Below are positions 24,664-33,985 of a stretch of 64,000 bases of DNA, piece after piece. Position numbers and translations under genes: made by a program. How positions within the stretch are numbered: position 1 is the stretch's first letter; each line of letters opens with the position of its first letter. The notes beneath the pieces are model-generated. The model had not been told where the DNA came from, did no database searches, and saw nothing but the letters and a program-made list of their open reading frames with translations. Origin of the DNA: CAYFVR01 sp046541515. GTDB taxonomy: Bacteria; Desulfobacterota; Desulfobacteria; Desulfobacterales; Desulfococcaceae. The DNA is taken from assembly GCA_046541515.1 (NCBI GenBank), contig JBKHDD010000002.1, positions 1 to 64,000 of the forward strand, read 5' to 3'.

Positions 24664-26154
24664 ATGCTGGAACTTACCGCGCTGGACCTTGGTCGGGATC
24701 CCATCCCGGCACTGGCGGTTCCGGTCTGCGAAGACCGATCCATCCATTCCCATCCGAGCCTGGAGGCGCTGATCCGCCGCCTGGAAGCCTACCCCGAATT
24801 TAAGGGGAAATCCGAACAGAAACTGATTCTCCACGGACTGGAAGACGCCGGAGCCCGCCGGGCGATTTTTCTGGGGCTGGGCGAGGCCGACGCCGTGGAC
24901 GCCGGGGCGTTGCGCAATTTGGCCGGCCGGGCGGTCAAGGCGGCCATGGAGGCCGAGCTGACGGAGCTGGCCATCGCGGCCCCCGATTCGGACGCCGTTG
25001 CCCCGGAAAAAGGCGAAATCTTCGCCGCCATGCTGGAAGGCGCCGGGCTGGCCAACCATCTTTCCGACGACTACAAATCCGAGCGCAAAAAGCGGCTCCT
25101 GGACCGGATTCGGCTGTTCGCGCCATCCGAGCCGGGAGCCGCCCACGCCGATCTGGCCGCCCGCGCCGAGGCGCTGGCCGCCGGGACCCATCTGGCCCGG
25201 GAGTGGGTCAACCGGCCGGCCAACGACAAAACCCCGGAGCGCTACGCCGCCGCCATCGTGGAAGCGGCCGAGGCGGTCGGGCTAAAAACCACGGTGATGG
25301 ACGAGGCGGAACTTCGGGAGCGCGGCTTCGGCGCCATGCTGGCGGTGGCCCAGGGCAGCGAGTCCAAGGGCAAGCTGGTGATCCTGGAGTACGAGCCCGA
25401 ATTGAATATGACCGGGGGGACGCCGGAACGGACCGTGGTCCTGGTGGGCAAGGGCGTCACCTTCGACACCGGCGGCTACAACCTCAAGATTGGCGGCTCC
25501 ATGAGCGGCATGAAGGCCGACATGGGCGGTTCCGCCGCCGTGGCCGCCGCGCTGGTCACCGCCGCCCGGCTGCGGCCCAAAGACCGGATCGTCGGCCTGA
25601 CGCCGCTGGTGGAAAACATGGTCTCCGGCAACGCCGTCCGGCCCGGCGACGTGTTCAAAAGCTACCTGGGCAAGACGGTGGAGATCGGCAACACCGACGC
25701 GGAAGGGCGGCTGATTCTGATCGACGCCATGGCCTACGCCGTCGAAACCTACCAGCCCGATCTGATGATCGACTTCGCCACGCTCACCGGGGCCTGTCTC
25801 ATGGGGCTGGGCGAGCGCATCGCCGGCGTGTTTACCAAGGACGACGCCCTGGCCGAGGCCATCGTGGCGGCCGGGACGGCCACCGGCGATCGCTGCTGGC
25901 GGCTGCCCCTCCCCGACGACTACAAGGAGTACCTCAAGAGCGATCTGGCCGACATCAGCAACATGCCCAGCGTTCGCTGGGGCGGGGCCATCACCGCCGC
26001 GCTGTTTCTGTCGGAATTCGTGGGCGACGCAAGATGGGCCCACATCGACATCGCGGGGCCCGTTCAGGCCAAAAAGGGGACCGCCGTCAGCCCGCCCGGG
26101 GCCACCGGCTTCGGCGTCCGGCTCATCTTCGACCTGCTGAACCGGCTGGGCTGA
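24664..26154 (+). CDS. pepA: Leucyl aminopeptidase (M17)
   Basis: This 496-residue dinuclear zinc aminopeptidase removes N-terminal residues from peptides in the cytosol. The C-terminal catalytic domain shows VGKGVTFDTGGYNLK, MKADMGGSAAV, the M17 signature NTDAEGRL and LTGACLMGLG. The N-terminal 160 residues form the usual macro-like domain. AAGGAG is well placed before the ATG. The diguanylate-cyclase gene starts 13 bases after its stop, suggesting co-transcription. Confidence 0.95.
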   Translation: MLELTALDLGRDPIPALAVPVCEDRSIHSHPSLEALIRRLEAYPEFKGKSEQKLILHGLEDAGARRAIFLGLGEADAVDAGALRNLAGRAVKAAMEAELTELAIAAPDSDAVAPEKGEIFAAMLEGAGLANHLSDDYKSERKKRLLDRIRLFAPSEPGAAHADLAARAEALAAGTHLAREWVNRPANDKTPERYAAAIVEAAEAVGLKTTVMDEAELRERGFGAMLAVAQGSESKGKLVILEYEPELNMTGGTPERTVVLVGKGVTFDTGGYNLKIGGSMSGMKADMGGSAAVAAALVTAARLRPKDRIVGLTPLVENMVSGNAVRPGDVFKSYLGKTVEIGNTDAEGRLILIDAMAYAVETYQPDLMIDFATLTGACLMGLGERIAGVFTKDDALAEAIVAAGTATGDRCWRLPLPDDYKEYLKSDLADISNMPSVRWGGAITAALFLSEFVGDARWAHIDIAGPVQAKKGTAVSPPGATGFGVRLIFDLLNRLG

Positions 26155-26167
26155 ATCGGCGTCGATC

Positions 26168-28018
26168 GTGGCGGACCATGCCAACGTCATCCGGGGGGTT
26201 CCGCTCTTCCGGGAGCTGCCCGAGGAAGACATCCGGCGGATCGCCGCCGTCTGCCGGCCTCGGGATTTCCGGCCCGAGGAGGTGGTTTTCTCCGAGGGGG
26301 CGCCGGGGGACGAGTTTTTCATCGTCCTGGAAGGGGCCGTTGACATCTGGAAGGATTACGACGGCCCCGAGCGCGGCCTGCTGGCCACCTGCGGGCCCGG
26401 GGAATCCTTCGGAGAGCTGGCGCTGATCGACCAGGACCCCCGAAGCGCCACGGTGGTGGCCCGGGATGCGGTGTCCGCGCTGGTGATCGAGCGGGAGGAT
26501 TTTCATCGGGTCGTCTTGGCCTCGGGCCACATGGCCCTGTCGGTCATGCAGTCGCTGTCGGCCATGATCCGGGCGCGCACCGACCGGTTCATCCACAATC
26601 TGCGGGAGCGCAACCGCCACCTGGAACGGGCCTACGCCCGGCTGAAGCGGGAAATCGAGGACCGTCGCCAGGCCGAACGGCGGCTGCACCACCAGGCCTT
26701 TCACGACCCGCTCACCGAGCTGCCCAACCGCGCCCTGTTTCTCAACCGGCTGCAAAGCGTCATGGACCGCTGCAGGGAAAAGGGCAAGGCGGACTTCGCC
26801 GTGCTCTACCTGGACGTGGACCGCTTCAGCGTGGTCAACGAAAGCCTGGGCCACGTGGCCGGGGACGAGGCCCTGGTCAAGGTGGCCGACCGGCTGCGCC
26901 GTTGCGTGCGCCGTTCGGAAACCCTCGCCCGCTTTGGCGGCGACGAGTTCGCGGTGCTCATGGAGGGCGTCGCCCGCATCGAGGATACGTTGCGGGTGGC
27001 CCGGCGCATCCGGGACGAGCTGGCCTCCCCCATCGGCCTGTCGGGCCGGGAGATTTTTCTGACCGCCAGCGTCGGCATCGTGCCGGGGCGGGACATTTAC
27101 CGCACCACCGTGGAGGTGCTTCGGGACGCCGACATCGCCATGTACGCCGCCAAGGCCCGGGGGCTGGGCGAATACCTGGTCTACGACGAGAGCCTCCACG
27201 ACGACACCGTCTCCCTTCTCCAGTTGGAAACCGATCTGCGGGGCGCGGTGGCCCGGGGAGAGTTTTCCCTGGCCTATCAGCCCATCGTCCGCCTTTCCGA
27301 CGGGCGGGTGGTGGGTTTTGAAACGCTGGCGCGCTGGGAGCATCCCGAACGCGGCCCCGTCTCCCCGGAAACCTTCGTGCCCATCGCCGAGCGGACGGGG
27401 ACCATTGTCCCGCTGGGGGAGTGGCTGCTGCGGGAGGCCTGCCGCCGGTTGCGGGACTGGCTGGACCGGCATCCCGACGCTCCCCGGCGCTACCTCAACG
27501 TCAATATCTCCGGCAAACAGTTCATGCAGCCCGATTTTCTGACTGTTTTCCGTCGGGCCGCGGGGGATTCCGGCCTGCCGGGCAGTCTGCTGCGGGTGGA
27601 GCTGACCGAAAGCGTGCTCATCGAAAACGTGGACCACATGGCCGACACCCTTTCCGGCCTCAAGGCGATGGGCGTTCGCATCGCCATCGACGACTTCGGC
27701 ACCGGCTACTCCTCCCTGTCCTACCTTCATCGCTTCCCCATCGACGTGATCAAAATCGACCGCTCCTTCGTGGTGCGCATGGGCAGCCGGGAAAAGCGGG
27801 ATCTGGTGGCCGTCATCGTTTCCATCGCCCACGGGATGAACATGACCGTGGTGGCTGAAGGGGTGGAGACCGAGGAGCAGCTCGCCACCCTGCGGGAATA
27901 CGGCTGCGAATACGGCCAGGGCTTTCTGTTTTCCGAGCCGCTGACGCCCGAGGCGGCGGAAACGCTGATCCGCGGGGTCGGCGAAGAAACCCCCTGGCCC
28001 CGCCTGTTCCCCGCCTGA
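26168..28018 (+). CDS. Cyclic-nucleotide-binding/GGDEF/EAL protein
   Basis: This 616-residue soluble protein has a cNMP-binding (CNB/Crp-like) domain (about 1-125; GESFGELALIDQDPRSATVVA), a helical linker with coiled-coil character (about 130-165), a GGDEF domain (about 165-330; intact RFGGDEFAVL) and an EAL domain (about 345-600; ETLARW, NVNISGKQF, ELTES, DDFGTGYSSL, KIDRSF, AEGVE). Both c-di-GMP synthesis and hydrolysis sites look intact, so the CNB domain may set the direction. The start is GTG 26168, right behind pepA. Confidence 0.92.
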   Translation: MADHANVIRGVPLFRELPEEDIRRIAAVCRPRDFRPEEVVFSEGAPGDEFFIVLEGAVDIWKDYDGPERGLLATCGPGESFGELALIDQDPRSATVVARDAVSALVIEREDFHRVVLASGHMALSVMQSLSAMIRARTDRFIHNLRERNRHLERAYARLKREIEDRRQAERRLHHQAFHDPLTELPNRALFLNRLQSVMDRCREKGKADFAVLYLDVDRFSVVNESLGHVAGDEALVKVADRLRRCVRRSETLARFGGDEFAVLMEGVARIEDTLRVARRIRDELASPIGLSGREIFLTASVGIVPGRDIYRTTVEVLRDADIAMYAAKARGLGEYLVYDESLHDDTVSLLQLETDLRGAVARGEFSLAYQPIVRLSDGRVVGFETLARWEHPERGPVSPETFVPIAERTGTIVPLGEWLLREACRRLRDWLDRHPDAPRRYLNVNISGKQFMQPDFLTVFRRAAGDSGLPGSLLRVELTESVLIENVDHMADTLSGLKAMGVRIAIDDFGTGYSSLSYLHRFPIDVIKIDRSFVVRMGSREKRDLVAVIVSIAHGMNMTVVAEGVETEEQLATLREYGCEYGQGFLFSEPLTPEAAETLIRGVGEETPWPRLFPA

Positions 28019-28090
28019 GGTTCCGTCGGCCAAATGCGGGCCGGCCGGGCGAACCGGTGGCGGTCGATGGTCCCGTTTCGATTCGAGCCC

Positions 28091-29452
28091 TCAGATTTCC
28101 TCCCATCGGTCGAGGTCGATGCCGTGGCCGTCCGGCCCGCCCGGCCAGTAAAGGTTGAGGATTTCGTCCAGGGAAGTGACGCCCCGGGCCGCCTTGTCGA
28201 ATCCGTCCGCCAGCATGGGGCGAACGCCCCGCTCCCGGAATTTCCGCCGCAGATCGATCTGCGAGGGACCTTCGGTGATGTACTTGCCGAGTTCCTCGTC
28301 GATTTCCACCACCTCGAAAATGCCGATCCGACCGCGAAAGCCGTACTGGTCGCAGGCGTCGCAACCGCCGGGAACGTAGACCGTTTCCGGCGGCGCGAGG
28401 CGCAGCCGCTCGAACCATTCCCGGCTCTCGCCGTCCAGCGGGACCGGCTTTCGGCATTCCGGGCAGAGCCGCCGCACCAGATTCTGGGAGACGATGGCCC
28501 GCAGGGCTCCGCCGAGGATGGTATACGGCACGGAAAGGAAGTGAAACGCCTCCACCGCCGCCGCCGCGTCCCGGGAATGAATGGTGGCCAAAACGAACTG
28601 GGCCGCGGCCGCCGCCCGGGCGGAGGTGACGGCGGACGCCGCGTCCCGAATTTCCGAGACCACCAAAAGGTCCGGGTCCATGCGCAGCATGACCCGCAGC
28701 CCTTCGGCCATGGTCAACTCGTGTCGGTCGTCCACTTCCACCTGGCGGATGTAGGGAATGTCGAATTCCACCGGGTCCTCGATGCTGACCGCGATCAGGG
28801 AGGAAAGGTCGAAGGTCCGGGCCAGGGAGTAGAGCGTGGTGGTCTTCCCCGCGCCGGTGGGTCCGGCCACGACCACCAGCCCCTGGGGACGGCCGAGGCT
28901 GCGGCGGACGGCGTCCATGTCTTCGTCCCGGATGCCCAGTTTGGTCACGTCGGTCAGGGCTTCGGGCGGGGTGAGAATGCGCAGGTGGGCGGCCTCTTGA
29001 ACGCCCACCGGCATCAGCGTGACCCGGACGTCTTTGCTGTTTTCCCCTTCCCGCCAGGTGAATTGGCCTTCCAGGGGGAAGAAAATCCGGCCGAATTCCA
29101 TTTCGGTTTCCACCCGAATCTGCACCAGAATCCGCTTGGACAGTTCGGGGGAGAGGGCGCCGATCTCCCGGACGGCGCCGTCCAGCCGAATCCGCACCAG
29201 CAGCCCCTCCGGCGCCGGGTCCAAATGGATGTCGGTGGCCGATTTGCCCACAGCCATTTTCACCAGATCGAACAGCGGGTCCAGCTCTTCGTCGCCGTTT
29301 TTCAACTCCGCGTCGGCATGGTCATTTTCGACCTCGGCGTTTTCTTCGCTTTTCTCGGTTTGCGTTTCGGTTTCCGCAATTTCGTTTTCCGCGTTTTCTT
29401 CCCGTTCTTCGGATTCCTTCGGCCGTTTTTCCGTTTCGGATGATGTTTTCAT
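28091..29452 (-). CDS. GspE/PilB-family secretion ATPase with acidic N-terminus
   Basis: This 453-residue hexameric-motor ATPase has Walker A GPTGAGKTTT (about 196), an Asp-box-like SIEDPVEFDIPYI, the Walker B region DPDLLVVSEIRD, a His box ATIHSRDAAAAVEAFHFL, and a zinc tetracysteine CPEC...CDAC. The first 65 residues are low-complexity and Glu-rich, replacing the usual N1 domain. ATG 29452 follows AGAGGAAC; a longer start at 29530 lacks a site. No pilus or type II secretion genes are nearby, so its machine is not identified. Confidence 0.87.
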   Translation of the reverse strand: MKTSSETEKRPKESEEREENAENEIAETETQTEKSEENAEVENDHADAELKNGDEELDPLFDLVKMAVGKSATDIHLDPAPEGLLVRIRLDGAVREIGALSPELSKRILVQIRVETEMEFGRIFFPLEGQFTWREGENSKDVRVTLMPVGVQEAAHLRILTPPEALTDVTKLGIRDEDMDAVRRSLGRPQGLVVVAGPTGAGKTTTLYSLARTFDLSSLIAVSIEDPVEFDIPYIRQVEVDDRHELTMAEGLRVMLRMDPDLLVVSEIRDAASAVTSARAAAAAQFVLATIHSRDAAAAVEAFHFLSVPYTILGGALRAIVSQNLVRRLCPECRKPVPLDGESREWFERLRLAPPETVYVPGGCDACDQYGFRGRIGIFEVVEIDEELGKYITEGPSQIDLRRKFRERGVRPMLADGFDKAARGVTSLDEILNLYWPGGPDGHGIDLDRWEEI

Positions 29453-29552
29453 GGGGTTCCTCTGAAGTTGGGTTTGGGGGGACGCCGGCAATTGATTTGC
29501 GTCGAAAGGAAAGCTAAGGCGGAGAAGCAAGGAATGTCAACGCGATGGGGTT

Positions 29553-30461
29553 TTATGCTGGATTGAAGATGTTTCTTCGGGGTCGTCCCTTTTTGGCCGG
29601 TGGCCGCGGATTCCGGGATGTGGCGGTTTCCTCCCATTCCTCCACATATTTTTTGGCCGTTCGCCGGTCCAGCCCGGTGATCCGATTCGATGCGTGTTTC
29701 CGGATACTGGGACAGGTTGATGGCGATGAAGGAGCGGGCGAAGCTCTCCACGAAACAGCCCTTCCGGGCGTCGAAAGGGATGAAGCCGGACCGGCCGATG
29801 GCTCCGGCGGCGGCCCCCTTTCCCGTCCCGGTTTCGCCGAGAAGCAGGGTGGAAAAATCTTCCATCCGGTTCCAGAGATGGCGGTTGCAGAGGTCCATGT
29901 CCCGGGTGAAGACGTTGTTCCACAGCTTCCGGCGGAGTTCGCCCATGGCGGGGCTGCAACCGGCCAAATTGTGGCGAATGAAGAAGAGGGCGCGGCGAAT
30001 CTGGTAGACCGGCTCGAAATAGCGGTGGGCGTCGGCCTCCGAAAAATTCCGGGCCAAGAGCCAGCGGATGGCGGATTTGGCGAAGGGCACGGGGAGGGGA
30101 CGGTCCCCGGCGGCCTCCTGGTTCCGGATAAATTGGTCCATTTCCGGGATGCGGGCGTGGAAAAAGTGGAAGAGCGGGGCATTGCGGACCAGGGTTTGGT
30201 CCTGGCCGGAGAAGTTGCGGAGATCGGCCGGTCCCGAGGCTTCGAACGCTTCGATCCGGTCGGCGACGGCCTCGATCAACGGGGCGATCCGGTCTTCGTG
30301 GGTTGGGACCGATTCCAACCCGGCGATCTCCAAATCCAGCGCCTCCCGCTGCGGCCCGAAGGGGTTGGCGAACACGGCCTGGTTGACTTTGGCGAAGAAG
30401 TCGCGGGTTTCGGGGGGGGGGGAGCGAGCTGGGTTTTGAAATCATGGGCGGTAAATTTCAC
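29553..30461 (-). pseudogene. Sigma-54-interacting regulator with internal deletion and frameshifts
   Basis: The N-terminal regulatory half is readable (VFANPFGPQREALDLEIAGL; FFIRHNLAGCSPAMGELRRK), then the Walker A block LLLGETGTGKGAAAGAIGRS and IAINLSQYPETRIES. In intact relatives this is followed by the E-L-F-G-H...GAFTGA loop and the rest of the AAA+ domain. Here the sequence jumps to GLDRRTAKKYVEEWEE, the end of the C-terminal HTH, in another frame. Near the 5' end an 11-G tract (30412-30422) separates the possible starts (ATG 30445 or GTG 30461) from the main frame. The protein cannot be functional as read. Confidence 0.78.
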
Positions 30462-30470
30462 GTCGGCGGC

Positions 30471-30677
30471 TCAACACGGCCCGCCCTCGCGAATCTCGCG
30501 CACCGCCTCTTCGAATGGAATGGAATCCGTTGGATAACTTTTGGCCTCCTCGTATGCGCGAACATCGTCGAGGTCTTCCAGGGCTTCCAGAATTTTTCGC
30601 CATTCTTCGATGGGAACGACGAAGGCTTTTTGCCGGCCCTGCCCGTCCACGATGCAATCTTCATGAATGGGAAACAT
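30471..30677 (-). CDS. Small antitoxin-like protein, orphan
   Basis: The 68-residue product from ATG 30677 reads MFPIHEDCIVDGQGRQKAFV, then IPIEEW-type and EALEDLDDVRAYEEAK segments and a helical end. This fits Phd/YefM- or RelB-like antitoxins, which have an N-terminal beta hairpin and C-terminal helices. The frame stays open upstream, but the extra residues look non-coding. No toxin gene follows; the next sequence is the broken sigma-54 regulator. It may be a relic of a toxin-antitoxin pair. Confidence 0.5.
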   Translation of the reverse strand: MFPIHEDCIVDGQGRQKAFVVPIEEWRKILEALEDLDDVRAYEEAKSYPTDSIPFEEAVREIREGGPC

Positions 30678-31029
30678 TGTCTCGCATCGCTGGGGGGAAT
30701 TCCGTGCCGCTTTTCGGCCGATTTTCCAGGATCGCTCTTCAAAACTCCTAACCAAAATCCGCCTTTCCGTCAATTCGGCCTTTCGGAACGCCTGTTTTCC
30801 ATCCGTTTTCCGTTCGAAACCCGCCATTTTTTTTGTGTGCCTCATATCCATTTTATGAACAATCATTCGGCTTTCGCACGTTCTGAAATTCAATGTCTTA
30901 AGCCTGTAAATCTATTTGAAAAGGAGAACTTGTGTTCGAAAAATTCCTCCTGGCAGGCTTCTTGGCATCCCTCCCCTCAAAAAGCAATTCCAACCGCACA
31001 TCACCCATGACAAGGGGGGGCATTATGAA
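30678..31029. other. AT-richer intergenic stretch, no gene seen
   Basis: The base composition is lower in GC than the surroundings. Short frames exist on both strands without ribosome sites or family matches. Confidence 0.4.
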
Positions 31030-31571
31030 CCGGACGAAATCGTTTCGCGGAATTCTGCTTGGATGGATCGGCCTTATCCGTCCGGTCTGGCGGCGTTCCG
31101 GCGGGGGGGCGGCTTTGTTTTGGAAACGCCAAGGTTTGGAGGTTGCCCGTCCATTCACGCGAAAACCAACGATCCAGACGAACGGCTCCGGGAGCAGTAT
31201 CGTCTCGTCCAGCCTCTCCATTTTTGGGACCCAATTGATCCCGCGCCCGGCTTTTTCAACCATTTCGACGCCCAGGGGCCCGCCGCGAAACCTGGGACGA
31301 CCTCCTCCGGCTTCAGGAATCGGGCCGCTATTCCGCCGAATTTTCCCCCATCCATTGCCCGGTGTCCATGTTTCACGGCGACTACGATCCCCACCCCGGC
31401 CGAATGATCCGGGAGGGGTTGCGGCCCTTCCCGCCCCATCCGGAATATCGGGAATTCCCAAATTTCGGCCATTTTCTCTGGAACGAGAGGGAAGCGGCCC
31501 GGGACTTCTTTTCCGCTCTGGGCAGGTGGTTGGAGAAGCAGGCGGCGGACGGCGGGCTTCGCGAATTCTGA
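31030..31571 (+). pseudogene. Alpha/beta hydrolase remnant
   Basis: The last third is convincing: SMFHGDYDPHPGRMIREGL followed by YREFPNFGHFLWNEREAARD corresponds to the acid-containing (HGDYDPHP) and catalytic-His (FGHFLW) blocks at the end of alpha/beta hydrolases. Continuing upstream requires frame changes: RYSAEFSPIHCPV in one frame, then LREQYRLVQPLHFWDP in another. No nucleophile elbow (GxSxG) can be found, so the N-terminal half is missing or unrecognisable. I read it as a broken gene with at least two frameshifts. Confidence 0.5.
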
Positions 31572-31789
31572 GCGCCTCCATTCGTTCCGTGCCGTTCTGG
31601 TCTGGGCTGACGCGGATCGATCCGATCCGTCCGATGGGAACGAGTGGATTCGGCGCGGGTCCGGACCGCCCCCATGGCCGGTGATTCAACCCGGCGCCGG
31701 ATCCCGGCAACAGCGTCCGGTTGGCATTTTCCATTTCCGTGACTACCTTTCTTCCGTATGGCAAACCCAACGGGTGAAAGGAAAATGCC

Positions 31790-32128
31790 ATGGCCAACGC
31801 GCGCCTGAAAGAGATATTGGAAGTAATCGGCGAGGAATACGCGGACGGGGTTGGCAACGGGTCCCGTTTTTATGTGGAAGTGGACATCGGCAAGCGGGCC
31901 GCCCAGGCCGGGGATTCCGAGCTGGCGGATCGGTTTCGCAAGGTCAACGCCGTCGTTCCCCTTCGCCGGCCCACGGCCGGAATGAAGGTCCGGATTGATG
32001 GGAGAACCTTCGTCCGCTACGCCCGGCTGGAATCGGGCATTGCGGTCCAGAATTACGTGGCCCGGGAGGCCGGGATGGTCTACGAGGATTTCATTCCCAA
32101 CGACAGCATGATCCTCAATTTTGCCTGA
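31790..32128 (+). CDS. Conserved-looking small protein, unknown
   Basis: This 112-residue soluble protein starts at ATG 31790 behind AAAGGAAAA. It has a mixed alpha/beta pattern (YVEVDIGKRAA; GMKVRIDGRTFVRYARLESG; AVQNYVAREAGMVYEDFI) with no membrane segment or metal motif. I do not recognise the family. Codon use matches the solid genes around it, so it is probably real even though it lies between remnants. Confidence 0.6.
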   Translation: MANARLKEILEVIGEEYADGVGNGSRFYVEVDIGKRAAQAGDSELADRFRKVNAVVPLRRPTAGMKVRIDGRTFVRYARLESGIAVQNYVAREAGMVYEDFIPNDSMILNFA

Positions 32129-32233
32129 TTGCCACTTTTTGACCGTCGGCTTCATCCGCCGAACATTTCCACGTTTCGGGCCTTCCCGGCTCGAAGCGTG
32201 GACCTTGTTCCCAAACCCCAAAAAGAAAAATTT

Positions 32234-32541
32234 ATGACGCCCGCTCCCGTAAAACCCGAAATTTCCATGGACGATCTGGACAAGCTGGACATCCGCGTCG
32301 GCGCCATCCGCTCGGTTGCGGAGGTCGCCAAATCCGACAAATTGCGGGAATCCGGGAGGAACGGGAGATCGAGGGCAGGCGGGCGCTCTTTGCGCTGAAA
32401 CTTCTTCCGTCCGGGCCGTCCGGGAAAATGGCGGGGGAGGTTTCCGGGGGAATGCCGTTCGACATCGGCCGCGCCGACGGGGCGACGCCGACGCTGGCGA
32501 TGCCCGAAAGGCCCGTGCCCGACGGCAGCCGGGCGGGTTGA
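32234..32541 (+). pseudogene. tRNA-binding-domain (MetG C-terminal/CsaA-like) remnant with internal deletion
   Basis: From ATG 32234 the frame reads ISMDDLDKLDIRVGAIRSVA and EVAKSDKL, the start of an OB-fold tRNA-binding domain. It then loses about 20-35 codons and changes frame. The other frame continues AGIREEREIEGRRALFALKL, KMAGEVSGGMPFDIG and ATPTLAMPERPVPDGSRAG, then TGA at 32539. These are the expected middle and end of the same domain. The residual gene would be MetG-beta-like or a stand-alone tRNA-binding chaperone. As it stands it is broken. Confidence 0.75.
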
Positions 32542-32691
32542 GCGGATCCCCTGGGAACGGCGAGTTTTACGCGTCGCATTGCCGGGAAAATCCAAAGAAT
32601 CGAAGAGTGCGGCCCGTCGCTCCCAGAATCTTCCGGATGGGCGGAGATCGGCGGCGAACAACAGACTTTTTCCAGACGGAGAATTACAATT

Positions 32692-33081
32692 ATGCCCCAG
32701 AAAAAGAAAGGCGGATCGGGAAATCTGTCCCAAGTGATCGCGGAACAGCGAAAGCACCAGAAGGACCGGGAGAACACCTACCGAGAAAAGGCGCTCAAGA
32801 TGTTTCCCTGGATTTGCGGCCGGTGCGGCCGGGAGTTCGAAGGGAAGCGGCTCAAGGAGCTGACGGTCCACCACAAGGACCACAACCACGACAACAACCC
32901 GCCGGACGGCGGCAATTGGGAATTGCTCTGCATTTACTGCCACGAAAACGAGCACGCCCGGGATTTGGTGGCCGACGCCTACGGCGAGGAGCCGGTGGGC
33001 GCCGACGCCGACGACGGCGGCCTGAAGCACCGGCCGTTTGAGGCGCTCCAGGCGCTGTTGAAAAACAAGGGCGGTTCGTAG
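32692..33081 (+). CDS. YajD-like HNH nuclease family protein
   Basis: This 129-residue protein has a zinc-stabilised HNH motif: ICGRCGREFEGKRL, then ELTVHHKDHNHDNNPPDGGN, then ELLCIYCHENEHARD. Two CxxC pairs frame the beta-beta-alpha-metal core with H-H and H. The N-terminus is Lys/Gln-rich. Length and layout match the YajD group, whose members are small and functionally uncharacterised. Confidence 0.85.
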   Translation: MPQKKKGGSGNLSQVIAEQRKHQKDRENTYREKALKMFPWICGRCGREFEGKRLKELTVHHKDHNHDNNPPDGGNWELLCIYCHENEHARDLVADAYGEEPVGADADDGGLKHRPFEALQALLKNKGGS

Positions 33082-33284
33082 CTGGCAGACAAAAAATTTC
33101 CGACCTTTGCCGGGAACGGCGAGTTGTTGCTCCTCGCCCGTTTTTTTAGCCTTGCCGCGATTCGACGAGCACGACTCGGCGCTCCCAGGGGAGCATAGGC
33201 GCTTTTCAAATCGGTTTCAGCCTATCTTTGCCCTTGTTCTCCGAAAATTTGAACGCACTTTCAAAGCTCAGAAAGGACGCCGAC

Positions 33285-33638
33285 ATGCCCAAACGCCCCT
33301 TCGTGATCCGGGTGGAAGGCCCCGAAGCCCGGGAATCCGCCAAGGAAATATCGGGAATTCTCGAAAAAGAATTCAACCATCATTCCACGCCCGCCCCGGC
33401 CAACGGCGAGGACGGCGGGGAGGCGTTTATCGTGGCGCTTCCCTCCAGCCTGCTGGCCACCACCGACCTGGCCGCCCGGGCCAGCTTCAAGGAACGGCTG
33501 GACCGGCTGATCCATTACGCCCACAACCGGCGGTCGGAAAATCCGGCGGCAAAAACGGTCATCAACGGTCCGGGCGGCGACAGCCTCTTTTTGGATCAGA
33601 CGTCTTCGGAAGCGATTTTGAAGATGGTTCCCAAGTAA
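33285..33638 (+). CDS. Small protein of unknown function
   Basis: The 117-residue frame from ATG 33285 follows AAAGGA. It begins KRPFVIRVEGPEARESAKEI and continues with an Ala/Leu-rich helical middle (ALPSSLLATTDLAARASFKE) and a C-terminal NGPGGDSLFLDQTSSEAIL. It is soluble, with no known motif. I do not recognise the family. Confidence 0.6.
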   Translation: MPKRPFVIRVEGPEARESAKEISGILEKEFNHHSTPAPANGEDGGEAFIVALPSSLLATTDLAARASFKERLDRLIHYAHNRRSENPAAKTVINGPGGDSLFLDQTSSEAILKMVPK

Positions 33639-33985
33639 TTCCGGTCGATTATCGAATCAACCGACGGCGGAAGAAAACTGCGGAATGGAATTCCATTCGC
33701 GGGAGGTCTCCCGCCGCAGTTTTTGTCTTCCGGGACGGGAGGCGGAGCCTTCGGCAGGCATTGCGAGGCGGAGCCCCGCGAAGAGATGGTTCGACAGATT
33801 GGGTTGTTTTCGAAAATTGAAACACCCCCATTTGCGCCGCCGGGGAACAAATTCCCCGTCTTAATCCGAAAAAGCCCGCCGAAGCGGGCTCCCATGATCC
33901 TTCAATTTGAAAACGGTCGAGCGCCTTTCGGTTGCTTTTCGGAATGCGCCATGGGATTTGTCTCCTGGCGGCAAGAATGGCATTT
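33639..33985. other. Convergent intergenic region
   Basis: No gene is seen. It contains the minus-strand terminator at 33867-33892. Confidence 0.5.
33867..33892 (-). terminator. Terminator of the NRDE-family gene
   Basis: On the minus strand GAGCCCGC-TTCG-GCGGGCTTTTT forms a tetraloop hairpin with a T tail, about 95 bases past the NRDE stop. Confidence 0.8.
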
